Assembly: GCA_017306415.1 (NCBI GenBank)
Contig: JAFKIL010000001.1
Location: forward strand, 434,001-498,000
Direction: 5' to 3'
DNA: 64,000 bases
DNA from: Microbacterium sp.
GTDB taxonomy: Bacteria > Actinomycetota > Actinomycetes > Actinomycetales > Microbacteriaceae
In this document: positions 34,365 through 45,261 of the stretch, piece by piece
How positions within the stretch are numbered: the stretch's first letter is position 1
Layout of the letters: the number at the start of each line of letters is the position of its first letter
Program-made: the position numbers and the translations under genes
The notes under the pieces: model-generated
Databases searched by the model: none
What the model was told of the DNA's origin: nothing
What the model saw: only the letters and a program-made list of their open reading frames with translations

Positions 34365-35627
34365 TCACGCGCGCACTTGTCCGGAGCCGCGCGCGAGCCA
34401 CTTGGTGCTGGTGAGCTCCGCGAGACCCATCGGGCCGCGCGCGTGCAGCTTCTGGGTCGAGATGCCCACCTCGGCGCCGAATCCGAACTCTCCGCCGTCG
34501 GTGAAGCGCGTGGACGCGTTGACCATCACCACCGCGGAGTCGACCTCCGCCAGGAATCGCTCGGCCTGCGCGTCGTCCGCTGTCACGATCGACTCGGTGT
34601 GGTGGGTCGAGTAGCGACGGATATGGGCCAACGCGGCGTCCAGGTCGTCGACGACGCGCATCGAGAGGTCGAGGCTGAGGTGCTCGACGGACCAGTCCGC
34701 GTCCGTCGCGGCCAACACTCCGCCGGCGAGTTCGGCGACAGCGGCGTCGCCGTGCACGGTGACCCCTGCCTCCTGCAGCGCGGAGACCACCGGTCCCACG
34801 AGCCGCGGCGCCGCAGCGCGATGAACCAGGACCGTCTCGACGCTGTTGCAGACGCTCGGGCGCTGCACCTTCGCGTTCACGACGATGTCGCGTGCCCACT
34901 CGAGGGGCGCCGACGCATCCAGCATGATGTGGACGACGCCCGCGCCGGTCTCGATCACGGGAACGGTCGACTCGGTCACGACCGTCTCGATGAGCGCGGC
35001 GCTGCCTCGCGGCACGAGCACGTCGACGATCCCCCGGGCACGCATCAGCTCGCGCGCGCCGTCGCGTCCGAAGTCGTCGACCGTCTGGATCGCCTCGGGG
35101 TCGACACCCTGTTCGGCGAGGGCGAGGCGCATCGCAGACACCAGCGTGGCGTTCGTCCGCTCGGCGGCCGACCCGCCCCTGAGCACGACGGCGTTCCCCG
35201 CGCGCAGCGCGAGCGACGCGATGTCGACCGTGACGTTCGGGCGGGCCTCGTAGATCGAGCCCACGACGCCGAACGGCACCGACACCTTCTGCAGGCGCAG
35301 ACCGTTGGCGAGCGTCCGCTCGTCGAGGACGCGGCCGACCGGATCGGGCAGGGCGGCCACATCGCGCACGGCGTTCGCGAGCGCGGACACGCGGTCGGCG
35401 TCGAGACGGAGGCGATCCTGGAGTGCCTCTGACAGTCCGTCGCTGCGACCCCGCTCCAGATCCTCGGCGTTGGCCGAGACGATCACGGGTGTCGCATCAT
35501 CGATGGCGTCGGCCATCGCGTGGAGGAGGGCGCGCTTGCGTCGATCGTCGAGGAGCGCGACGACACGTGCGGCGTCCTTGGCCAGCAGCATCCGCTCGCG
35601 CGGCGTGGTGGCGGCGGTCACGGTCAT
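34365..35627 (-). CDS. proA: Glutamate-5-semialdehyde dehydrogenase (gamma-glutamyl phosphate reductase)
   Basis: A 420-residue NADPH-dependent enzyme, the second step of proline synthesis. The aldehyde dehydrogenase fold shows PFGVVGSIYEARPNVTVD, AVVLRGGSAAERTN and the catalytic Cys in QRPSVCNSVET, with C-terminal FTDGGEFGFGAEVGISTQ. The length is normal. It lies 20 nt downstream of proB but has its own TAGACT box 6 nt before the ATG, so it can be expressed separately from obg-proB. Confidence 0.96.
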   Translation of the reverse strand: MTVTAATTPRERMLLAKDAARVVALLDDRRKRALLHAMADAIDDATPVIVSANAEDLERGRSDGLSEALQDRLRLDADRVSALANAVRDVAALPDPVGRVLDERTLANGLRLQKVSVPFGVVGSIYEARPNVTVDIASLALRAGNAVVLRGGSAAERTNATLVSAMRLALAEQGVDPEAIQTVDDFGRDGARELMRARGIVDVLVPRGSAALIETVVTESTVPVIETGAGVVHIMLDASAPLEWARDIVVNAKVQRPSVCNSVETVLVHRAAAPRLVGPVVSALQEAGVTVHGDAAVAELAGGVLAATDADWSVEHLSLDLSMRVVDDLDAALAHIRRYSTHHTESIVTADDAQAERFLAEVDSAVVMVNASTRFTDGGEFGFGAEVGISTQKLHARGPMGLAELTSTKWLARGSGQVRA

Positions 35628-35633
35628 CCCGCC

Positions 35634-35639
35634 AGTCTA
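35634..35639 (-). promoter_or_regulatory. -10 box for a leaderless proA transcript
   Basis: TAGACT, then GGCGGG (6 nt), then ATG, fitted into the 20-nt proB-proA gap. Confidence 0.6.
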
Positions 35640-35647
35640 GCGAGGGC

Positions 35648-38335
<2,688 letters not shown>

Positions 38336-38354
38336 CTCTGCGTCTCTCCCTGGC

Positions 38355-38663
38355 CTACTTGATCCCGGTGACCTTGACGCGCGTGAGGTCCTGGCGGTGC
38401 CCCTGACGCTTCTTGTAGCCGGTCTTGTTCTTGAACTTCTGGATCACGATCTTCGGGCCGCGCTCCTCGCCGAGGACCTCGGCGGTCACGGTGATCTTCG
38501 CGAGCTTGTCCGCGTCCGTCGTCACGGCGTCGCCGTCCACAAAGAGGACCGCCGGCAGCTCGATCTTGTCGCCGACCTTGGCGGCCTGGCGATCGAGGAC
38601 GACGATCGTGCCGACCTCGACCTTCTCCTGCCGGCCACCGGCGCGCACAACTGCGTAAACCAC
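38355..38663 (-). CDS. rplU: 50S ribosomal protein L21
   Basis: A 102-residue large-subunit protein beginning [18 protein letters not shown] and ending with the conserved [18 protein letters not shown]. The GTG at 38663 gives the family length; the longer frame upstream to 39038 is rejected because it crosses the promoter. First gene of the rplU-rpmA unit, with a good promoter at 38806-38834 and a leader of about 135 nt. Confidence 0.97.
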   Translation of the reverse strand: MVYAVVRAGGRQEKVEVGTIVVLDRQAAKVGDKIELPAVLFVDGDAVTTDADKLAKITVTAEVLGEERGPKIVIQKFKNKTGYKKRQGHRQDLTRVKVTGIK

Positions 38664-38738
38664 TTCACACCTGTTTTTCTTCTGGGAGCGCACGGCCCCG
38701 GTTGTCTTTGCGAGACGCGGAAATCCTGGTGCGGATCC

Positions 38739-38755
38739 GCTCGCCTGACGCGAGC
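38739..38755 (-). promoter_or_regulatory. Hairpin in the rplU leader
   Basis: GCTCGC, 5-nt loop, GCGAGC in the 5' untranslated region of rplU. L21 leaders with autoregulatory structure are known in other phyla; this one is unclassified. Confidence 0.4.
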
Positions 38756-38805
38756 GCCCGGTCGTTCCACCGTCTGGCCAGCAGAACGCGACGCACCAAA
38801 GGACT

Positions 38806-38834
38806 ACTTTACCGGAAGGCGGGACCGCTGGCAA
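38806..38834 (-). promoter_or_regulatory. rplU-rpmA promoter
   Basis: -35 TTGCCA (38829-38834), spacer exactly 17 nt, -10 TAAAGT (38806-38811). This is the best sigma-70-type match in the window. Confidence 0.8.
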
Positions 38835-38857
38835 AAGCGCACCGCGTGTGTCGGCCC

Positions 38858-38863
38858 TAGTAT
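38858..38863 (+). promoter_or_regulatory. -10 box for a leaderless DUF4031 transcript
   Basis: TAGTAT, then 6 nt, then the GTG start at 38870. It is divergent from the rplU promoter. Confidence 0.6.
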
Positions 38864-38869
38864 CGGTCC

Positions 38870-39157
38870 GTGGCGATCCTGATCGACGACCCCCGCTGGC
38901 CGGCGCACGGTCGGCTCTGGGCGCACCTGGTGACCGACACCGATCTGGCGGAGCTCCATGCGTTCGCCGCGGCCAACGGCATCCCGCGCCGCGGATTCGA
39001 TCGCGACCACTACGACGTGCCCGAGGAAGCCCACGCACGACTCGTCGCAGCGGGTGCGCGGCACGTGGACGGACACGAGCTCGTGCGGCGCCTCATCGGC
39101 TCCGGGCTCCGGGTGACGGCGAGGCAGCGCCGCGACGAGAAGGGCGCGGGCCGATGA
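38870..39157 (+). CDS. DUF4031 domain protein
   Basis: A 95-residue protein typical of DUF4031: [20 protein letters not shown] at the start, [24 protein letters not shown] in the middle (here quoted as [12 protein letters not shown] and FDRDHYDVP) and a basic tail. No function is established for the family. The GTG at 38870 is set by the TAGTAT box 6 nt upstream. The stop overlaps the next ATG (ATGA), so it is translationally coupled to the TMEM175-like channel. Confidence 0.85.
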   Translation: MAILIDDPRWPAHGRLWAHLVTDTDLAELHAFAAANGIPRRGFDRDHYDVPEEAHARLVAAGARHVDGHELVRRLIGSGLRVTARQRRDEKGAGR

Positions 39158-39756
39158 AGTCCACGCGACTGGAGGCATTCAGCGACGGCGTGCTCGCGAT
39201 CGTGATCACCGTCATGGTGCTGGAGCTCAAGCCCCCCGAGGCGAATGGGATCGCCGACCTGTTCCACACCAGCGGGCTCGGTCTGCTGACGTACGTGCTG
39301 AGCTTCGTCTACATCGGCATCTACTGGAACAACCACCATCATCTGTTCCAATTGCGGCCGCGGGTCGACGGGACCGTGCTGTGGGCGAACCTGCACCTGC
39401 TGTTCTGGCTGTCGCTCCTGCCGTTCACCACGAGCTGGCTCGATGACTCGCGGATCTCGCGCGATCCGACGATCGTGTACGGCCTGAACCTCCTTGCCGC
39501 AGCCCTGGCCTACTACCTGCTGCAGCGTGTCATCATGCGAGGTCCCGAGGGGCGCAAAGTCAGCGAGGCGCTCGGGCGCGACCTCAAAGGACGGGTCTCG
39601 CCGTTCATCTACCTCGCCGGCATCGGTCTGAGCTTCATCGTCCCGTGGCTGGGTCTCGTCCCGTATGTCGCCGCGGCCATCGTGTGGCTCGTGCCGGACC
39701 GTCGCGTCGAGCGCTACCTCCGTGAGCACGAGAGGGCAGGGGACGACGAGGAGTGA
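39154..39756 (+). CDS. TMEM175-family potassium channel protein (DUF1211)
   Basis: A 200-residue membrane protein with about six hydrophobic helices. The family hallmark, an FSD motif on the first helix, is present in RLEAFSDGVLAIVITVMVLE. The histidine-rich NNHHHLF region and the pore-lining pattern fit bacterial TMEM175 proteins, which form leak-like K+ channels as tetramers of this single-repeat unit. The ATG overlaps the DUF4031 stop. It ends convergent with rne, one base apart. Confidence 0.9.
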   Translation: MKSTRLEAFSDGVLAIVITVMVLELKPPEANGIADLFHTSGLGLLTYVLSFVYIGIYWNNHHHLFQLRPRVDGTVLWANLHLLFWLSLLPFTTSWLDDSRISRDPTIVYGLNLLAAALAYYLLQRVIMRGPEGRKVSEALGRDLKGRVSPFIYLAGIGLSFIVPWLGLVPYVAAAIVWLVPDRRVERYLREHERAGDDEE

Positions 39757-39757
39757 G

Positions 39758-42049
39758 TCACTCCCCCTCGCCGTGCACCACCGGGGTCCCGCTCAGCGCG
39801 GCCGTGGTCACGCGGCGACGGCCGCGTCCCTGACCCGGCGCCTTGGGCTCCGGAAGCGCGCTGAGCACGGAGTCGAGCAGCAGCTCCTTCTCGGACCGCG
39901 GGGTCGCGGGTGGCTTGGTCGCCCCATCCGAGCGCTTCTTGCGCTTCTTGGGGCGCTCCTCCACCGCGGGCTCCTCGAGCTCGGGCGCGACCGGAGCCGA
40001 GTCCTCGTCGTGCGTATGGATGGTGGAAGCGGCGATCTGCGCCAGAGCGGACTTCACACCCTCGGTGATCACGTGGGTCGCTCCGGTCGGCCCGGCGGGG
40101 CCATTGCCGCCGCGAGGACGACGAGGGCTGCCGTTCCCGACGGGTGAACGGTGCTTCACGACGGGGTCGTGATGCACGATCACCCCGCGACCTGCGCAGA
40201 CCTCGCACGGCTCGCTGAACGTCTCCAGCAACCCGAGTCCGAGCTTCTTCCGCGTCATCTGCACGAGACCGAGCGACGTCACCTCCGCCACCTGATGCTT
40301 GGTCCGGTCTCGCGACAGGCACTCGACCAGACGGCGCAGGACGAGGTCGCGGTTGGACTCGAGCACCATGTCGATGAAGTCGACCACGATGATGCCGCCG
40401 ATGTCGCGCAGCCGGAGCTGGCGCACGATCTCCTCGGCCGCCTCGAGGTTGTTCTTGGTGACGGTCTCCTCGAGGTTGCCGCCGGATCCGACGAACTTGC
40501 CCGTGTTGACGTCGACGACGGTCATCGCCTCGGTGCGATCGATCACGAGCGAACCGCCGGAGGGCAGCCAGACCTTCCGGTCGAGCGCCTTCTCGATCTG
40601 CTCCGTGACGCGGAAGTCGTCGAAGGGGTCGCCGTCGCCGTCGTAGCGCTCGACGCGCTCGAGCAGGTCGGGGGCGACCGCCTGGATGTAGTTCTCGATG
40701 GTGTGCTGCGCGTCTTCGCCCTGGATGAGCATCTTCGTGAAGTCCTCGTTGAAGACGTCGCGGACGATCTTCACGAGCAGGTCGGGCTCTGAGTGCAGGA
40801 GAGCGGGGGCCTGCGTGGACTCGATCGTCTTGCTGACGTGCTCCCACTGTGCGGTGAGGCGCTGGACGTCACGCGTGAGCTGCTCCTCGGTGGCCCCTTC
40901 GGCGGCGGTGCGGACGATCACGCCGGAAGACTCCGGGAGCACCTCCTTGAGGATGCGCTTGAGTCGTGCGCGCTCGGTGTCCGGGAGCTTGCGCGAGATG
41001 CCGTTCATCGCTCCGCCGGGCACGTACACCAGGTACCGGCCCGGGAGCGAGATCTGGCTCGTCAGACGAGCGCCCTTGTGACCCACGGGATCCTTGGTGA
41101 CCTGCACCAGCACCTTGTCGCCCGACTTCAGCGCGAGCTCGATGCGGCGAGGCTGGTTGCCGGTCTCGACCGCGTCCCAGTCCACCTCCCCCGAGTAGAG
41201 GACGGCGTTGCGTCCCCGCCCGATGTCGACGAAGGCCGCTTCCATGCTCGGCAGGACGTTCTGCACGCGCCCCAGGTAGACGTTGCCGATGAGCGACGCA
41301 TCCTGATTGCGTGCGACGTAGTGCTCGACGAGGACGTTGTCCTCCAGCACCGCGATCTGGACGCGCCCGTTCTTGGAGCGGACGATCATGACGCGGTCGA
41401 CCGCCTCGCGACGCGCGAGGAACTCGGCCTCCGTGACCACGGGACGGCGGCGACCGGCCTCGCGCCCGTCGCGACGACGCTGCTTCTTCGCCTCCAGCCG
41501 GGTGGACCCCTTGATGCGCTGAGGTTCGGTGATGAGCTCCACCGCGCGCTGGCGTGGCTGCGGCGGAGCCGCGGGCGCGTCGCCGTTCTCTCCGCCGCGG
41601 CGCCGGTTGCGGCGCCGCGAGCTGGTGGGCGTGGTCTCCGCGGGCTCCTCGTGGTCGGGAGCGGGCGGCAGCGCGGCCACCGCGGGCGCGTAGAAGTGCA
41701 GCTCGGTCGAGACCGCCGAGACGAAGACCTCGGGCAGGAGGCCCAGGCTCACGGCAGTGACGGGGCCTTGCTCCTCTGCCGCATCCGCGGCGGTCTCGTC
41801 GGACGTCGTGGCCCTCTCGTCCTCGGGTGACGGGTCGGCGGCTGCAGCGGAATCCGCCTCCGGCGCTGTCGCGGCGCCACCCTCGACCGGGGCGGCGGGC
41901 TCCTCGCTGCCGGGCGCACCGTCGGGCGTCGCCTCTGCTGCGGAGGACTCGACCGTCGTGTCGATCGTCTCCGGCACGGAGGCGTCGCTCAGTGCGGCAT
42001 CCGATCCAGGCTGACTCTCACGGGACTCGTTGTTCTCATCGACCGTCAC
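39758..42049 (-). CDS. rne: Ribonuclease E/G family endoribonuclease
   Basis: A 763-residue RNase E/G-type enzyme for rRNA and mRNA processing. An acidic, Ala/Glu-rich N-terminal extension of about 230 residues precedes the catalytic core, as usual in actinobacteria. The S1 region is around YLGRVQNVLPSMEAAFVDIG; the DNase I-like catalytic part has VVDVNTGKFVGSGG and GGIIVVDFIDM. The zinc-link appears as CEVCAGRG. A C-terminal arginine/glycine/lysine tail follows. The GTG at 42049 is chosen because GGGAG lies 8 nt upstream and the extension further upstream has no family character. It is followed on the same strand by the rplU-rpmA unit, after the convergent plus-strand pair at 38870-39756. 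Confidence 0.94.
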   Translation of the reverse strand: MTVDENNESRESQPGSDAALSDASVPETIDTTVESSAAEATPDGAPGSEEPAAPVEGGAATAPEADSAAAADPSPEDERATTSDETAADAAEEQGPVTAVSLGLLPEVFVSAVSTELHFYAPAVAALPPAPDHEEPAETTPTSSRRRNRRRGGENGDAPAAPPQPRQRAVELITEPQRIKGSTRLEAKKQRRRDGREAGRRRPVVTEAEFLARREAVDRVMIVRSKNGRVQIAVLEDNVLVEHYVARNQDASLIGNVYLGRVQNVLPSMEAAFVDIGRGRNAVLYSGEVDWDAVETGNQPRRIELALKSGDKVLVQVTKDPVGHKGARLTSQISLPGRYLVYVPGGAMNGISRKLPDTERARLKRILKEVLPESSGVIVRTAAEGATEEQLTRDVQRLTAQWEHVSKTIESTQAPALLHSEPDLLVKIVRDVFNEDFTKMLIQGEDAQHTIENYIQAVAPDLLERVERYDGDGDPFDDFRVTEQIEKALDRKVWLPSGGSLVIDRTEAMTVVDVNTGKFVGSGGNLEETVTKNNLEAAEEIVRQLRLRDIGGIIVVDFIDMVLESNRDLVLRRLVECLSRDRTKHQVAEVTSLGLVQMTRKKLGLGLLETFSEPCEVCAGRGVIVHHDPVVKHRSPVGNGSPRRPRGGNGPAGPTGATHVITEGVKSALAQIAASTIHTHDEDSAPVAPELEEPAVEERPKKRKKRSDGATKPPATPRSEKELLLDSVLSALPEPKAPGQGRGRRRVTTAALSGTPVVHGEGE

Positions 42050-42390
42050 CGGCGTACTCCCTGCGGGGCGACACCGCGCGTCGCCCGGCCAAATCTCATG
42101 CGGTACCGCTCCGTGCCCATTTGGTACGGGACGGGCCGCGAACTCACTCGGTCTGCAGCAGGCCCACGGCACGTGCTGCGAGGGCGTTCATCGCCCGAAG
42201 TCATCGGTGATGCGGGTCGCGGCGCGGCCGCGGATGCATCGCCCACCATTATCGCACGAAGCCATGCGGCTCGCTCGCCGCGCGCGTGCGGACGGCGTTT
42301 CTCACGGCCGGGCAGGGAGTGCGCGCGTAGGAAACCCTGCGATAATCCCACGCAGTGTCCGTGCGAGAGACGAGATCGAGGATTCCCGTG
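42050..42390. other. Intergenic region between rne and the VKOR gene
   Basis: About 340 nt without a convincing gene. It contains GATAAT on both strands: on the minus strand at 42248-42253, which would give rne a roughly 195-nt leader, and on the plus strand at 42341-42346 for the VKOR gene. No riboswitch motif was recognised. Long rne leaders with feedback control are known in E. coli; here this is only a possibility. Confidence 0.4.
42341..42346 (+). promoter_or_regulatory. Candidate -10 box of the VKOR gene
   Basis: GATAAT. Transcription from here would start close to the GTG at 42355, or give a leader of about 37 nt with GAGG before the GTG at 42391. Confidence 0.45.
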
Positions 42391-43023
42391 GTGAGTGAGC
42401 AGACCGTCGACGCCGCCGAGCCGACCGCAGGCCGAAGCGGCGCCACGCGCCCGAAGTACGTCCTCGCGGTGCTGCTGATCGTGGGTGGTCTCCTCGGCCT
42501 GCTCGCCGCGTTCAACCTGACCCTCGACGACATCACGCTGCTGAAGGACCCCAACGCGGCATTGAGCTGTTCGATCAACACCTACCTGCAGTGCGGGAAG
42601 AACATCCAGTCGTGGCAGGGCAGCGTGTTCGGCTTCCCGAACCCGCTCCTGGGACTGATGATGTTCCCCGCGCCCGTGTTCGTGGGAGTGTCGTTGCTGG
42701 CCGGTGCGCGATTCCCCGCCTGGTTCCGCTGGACCTTCAACGCCGGCCTCACGTTCGGCATCGGGTTCGTCTTCTGGCTCGCCTTCCAGAGCATCTTCGA
42801 CATCCACACCCTGTGCCCGTGGTGTGCACTGGTCTACGTGGCGGTCATCCCGATGTGGGTGGCGGTCACGGTCGACAACCTGCGGGACGGCCTGGCGGGG
42901 CGCGCGCTGCAGCGGGTCGGCCGCGCGCTCGCTCCGTGGATCGTGCTGATCACCGTCGCCGGCTACCTCATCATCTTCGGCGCGGCCCAGCTGCGGCTGA
43001 ACATCCTCGGCACGCTGTTCTGA
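42391..43023 (+). CDS. Vitamin K epoxide reductase (VKOR) family protein
   Basis: A membrane thiol oxidoreductase of about 210 residues that, in actinobacteria, reoxidises DsbA-like proteins for disulfide formation. About five transmembrane helices are visible. The quinone-proximal CxxC is HTLCPWCALVYV, and the loop cysteine pair is in LSCSINTYLQCGKN. No DsbA-like partner is next to it. The start is uncertain: GTG 42391 or 42388 has GAGG at a good distance, while GTG 42355 could be translated leaderlessly and adds 12 residues. It ends just before a hairpin shared with ndk. Confidence 0.88.
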   Translation: MSEQTVDAAEPTAGRSGATRPKYVLAVLLIVGGLLGLLAAFNLTLDDITLLKDPNAALSCSINTYLQCGKNIQSWQGSVFGFPNPLLGLMMFPAPVFVGVSLLAGARFPAWFRWTFNAGLTFGIGFVFWLAFQSIFDIHTLCPWCALVYVAVIPMWVAVTVDNLRDGLAGRALQRVGRALAPWIVLITVAGYLIIFGAAQLRLNILGTLF

Positions 43024-43024
43024 C

Positions 43025-43045
43025 CCCCGCCGGCACCGGCCGGGG
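43025..43045. terminator. Hairpin between VKOR gene and ndk
   Basis: CCCCGCCGG and CCGGCCGGGG pair around a CA loop with one bulged C, between two convergent stop codons. Confidence 0.5.
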
Positions 43046-43053
43046 ACGGATGC

Positions 43054-43470
43054 TCAGCCGAACCAGATCGCGAGTTCGCGCGCCGCGGACTCCGGGCTGT
43101 CGGAGCCGTGGACCAGGTTCTGCTGGACTTTGAGACCCCAGTCGCGGCCGAAGTCGCCGCGGATGGTTCCCGGCGCCGCGGTGGTGGGGTCGGTCGTGCC
43201 CGCGAGCGAGCGGAAGCCCTCGATCACGCGGTTGCCCGCGAGGCGGATCGCGACGGACGGGCCTGACAGCATGAAGTCCAGGAGCGGTTCGTAGAACGGC
43301 TTGCCCTCGTGCTCCGCGTAGTGCTGTTCGAGCGTCTCCCGATCCGGCTCGACGAGCCTGATGTCGACGAGGGCATACCCCTTCGCCTCGATGCGGGCGA
43401 GGATCGCGCCGGTGAGCCCTCGCGCGACGCCGTCGGGCTTCACGAGCACGAGTGTCTGTTCGGTGGCCAT
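43054..43470 (-). CDS. ndk: Nucleoside diphosphate kinase
   Basis: A 138-residue enzyme that equilibrates nucleoside di- and triphosphates through a phosphohistidine. The N-terminus is TEQTLVLVKPDGVARGLTG and the active-site His is in NLVHGSDSPESAARE, the family signature. The length is typical. The ATG follows the DUF4233 stop by 1 nt, with CGGAGA inside the end of that gene serving as ribosome-binding site. It is the last gene of the ileS-folC-DUF4233-ndk unit. Confidence 0.97.
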   Translation of the reverse strand: MATEQTLVLVKPDGVARGLTGAILARIEAKGYALVDIRLVEPDRETLEQHYAEHEGKPFYEPLLDFMLSGPSVAIRLAGNRVIEGFRSLAGTTDPTTAAPGTIRGDFGRDWGLKVQQNLVHGSDSPESAARELAIWFG

Positions 43471-43471
43471 G

Positions 43472-43894
43472 TCAGTCTCCGTTCGAGGTATTCGCTTCGC
43501 TCATGAGCCGCGCGTTGCGACGGTCGAGCGAGGCCCCCTTGATCGTCGCATACGCCCACATGCCGCCGAAAACCACGGCGACGATGAGCAGTGCCGGCAC
43601 CAGGATCCCGCCCAGCGCGAGCACGACCTGCAACGCCCAGCCGACGACGATGCCCCACCGGTGCCGGAGGACCCCCGAGGTGAGGAGCATCAGCAGGGCC
43701 AGCGCGGCCCCCGCGACGATCCCCCACCACGGCTCGATTCCGGCGGGAAGGACCTTGAGTCCGTAGATCGCCAGCCCGCCCAGGAAGACGATGATCGACT
43801 CGAACGCCAGCACGATCTGCCCGAGGGACTCGGCGGCCCCCCGATGTCTGCGCACCCGTGGCGCTCGGCCCGCGGGAGCCGTTCCCTCGCTCAC
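43472..43894 (-). CDS. DUF4233 membrane protein
   Basis: A 140-residue protein with a basic N-terminus (RAPRVRRHRG) followed by ESLGQIVLAFESIIVFLGGL, the signature segment of DUF4233, and three to four transmembrane helices. The family is found almost only between folC and ndk in actinobacteria and has no known function. The GTG start overlaps the folC stop as GTGA and the gene ends 1 nt before ndk, so it is fully embedded in the operon. Confidence 0.9.
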   Translation of the reverse strand: MSEGTAPAGRAPRVRRHRGAAESLGQIVLAFESIIVFLGGLAIYGLKVLPAGIEPWWGIVAGAALALLMLLTSGVLRHRWGIVVGWALQVVLALGGILVPALLIVAVVFGGMWAYATIKGASLDRRNARLMSEANTSNGD

Positions 43895-45261
43895 GACTCC
43901 CACCCCGACTTCCAGTCCTCGGCGGCGGCGAGCGCAAGGGCTTCGCCCGCCAGCACCACCGACCCGGCGATGACCACCGCGCGCCGATGCGGCGCCTGGT
44001 CGGAGCCCGCCGCCCATTCGCGCGCCGCCTCGGCCGCGTCGGCGACGTCGCGGTGCACCGTCACCGGGATGCCGGCCGCCTCGACCAGATCCGCGATCGT
44101 GTCGGCGTCGTTCGCGCGCTCCGAGTCCGGCGCCGTCGCGAACACATGGGCGGCGACCGTCGCGAGCTCGGCGACGATCCCCGCGGCATCCTTGTCGGCG
44201 AGGATGCCGAGCACGATGCCCCACTCGTCGAAGTCGAACGACTCGCGCAGTGCGCTCACCAGAGCACGCGCGCCGTGCGGGTTGTGGGCGGCGTCCACCA
44301 GCACCGTGGGGGCGGCGCCGACGAGCTGGAGACGGCCGGGCGAGGTCACCTGTCCCAGCGCCTCGGAGAGCACGTCCGTCGCGATCGAGCGCGAACCGCC
44401 GCCGATCAGGGACTCCACGGCCGCGATCGCGAGCGCCGCATTGCGACCCTGGTGCGCGCCATAGAGCGGGAGGTACTCCTCGTCGTACGTGCCGGCGAGA
44501 CCGCGCACGCTGATCTGCTGGCCGCCGACCGCGAGGCGCTGGTCGACGAGGGCGAATCCCTCCCCTTCGAAGGCGATGGTCGCGCCCTTCGCCGCCGCCG
44601 CCGCGCGGAGCACCCGCTCGGCCTCCGCAGGCTGGCGCGAGGACACCACCGCGGCGCCGTCTTTGATGATCCCCGACTTCACCGTCGCGATCTCGGCGAT
44701 CGTGTCGCCCAGCCGGTCGGCGTGGTCGATGTCGATCGGGGCGAAGACCGCGACGTCGCCGTCGGCCGTGTTCGTGGAGTCCCAGGCACCGCCCATGCCG
44801 ACCTCGAGCACGAGCACATCGACCGGCGCGTCCGCGGCGACCACGAAGGCGAGCACCGTGAGGATCTCGAAGAACGTGAGCGGTGCGTCGTCGCGGGAGG
44901 CGAGCTCGGCGTCGACGATGTCGACGAACGGCGCGATCTCGTCCCACGCGTCGGCCACGGCGGCATCCGGTGCGGGCTCGCCGTCGATCATGATCCGCTC
45001 GGTGAAGCGCTCGAGGTGGGGGCTCGTGAACAGGCCCGTCCGCAGCCCGTGCGCCCGCAGCAGGCTCTCGATGATGCGGCTCGTCGAGGTCTTGCCGTTC
45101 GTGCCGGTGATGTGGATGACGCGGTAGGTGCGCTGCGGGTCGTCGAGGAGTTCGAGCACGCGTCGAGTGCGTTCGACGCGCGGCTGCACCCAGCGCTCTC
45201 CCTGACGCTTCAGCAGCTCGGCGTAGACGGCGTCGGCGCGTGCGCGATCGGCATCGCTCAT
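43891..45261 (-). CDS. folC: Folylpolyglutamate synthase / dihydrofolate synthase
   Basis: A 456-residue Mur-ligase-type enzyme that adds glutamates to folates and may also make dihydrofolate. The P-loop is [19 protein letters not shown]. Other motifs are [25 protein letters not shown] and [13 protein letters not shown]. The length is normal. The ATG overlaps the ileS stop (ATGA). Together with pabB at 22927-24207 it is one of two folate genes in the window, though the two are not linked. Confidence 0.95.
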   Translation of the reverse strand: MSDADRARADAVYAELLKRQGERWVQPRVERTRRVLELLDDPQRTYRVIHITGTNGKTSTSRIIESLLRAHGLRTGLFTSPHLERFTERIMIDGEPAPDAAVADAWDEIAPFVDIVDAELASRDDAPLTFFEILTVLAFVVAADAPVDVLVLEVGMGGAWDSTNTADGDVAVFAPIDIDHADRLGDTIAEIATVKSGIIKDGAAVVSSRQPAEAERVLRAAAAAKGATIAFEGEGFALVDQRLAVGGQQISVRGLAGTYDEEYLPLYGAHQGRNAALAIAAVESLIGGGSRSIATDVLSEALGQVTSPGRLQLVGAAPTVLVDAAHNPHGARALVSALRESFDFDEWGIVLGILADKDAAGIVAELATVAAHVFATAPDSERANDADTIADLVEAAGIPVTVHRDVADAAEAAREWAAGSDQAPHRRAVVIAGSVVLAGEALALAAAEDWKSGWES

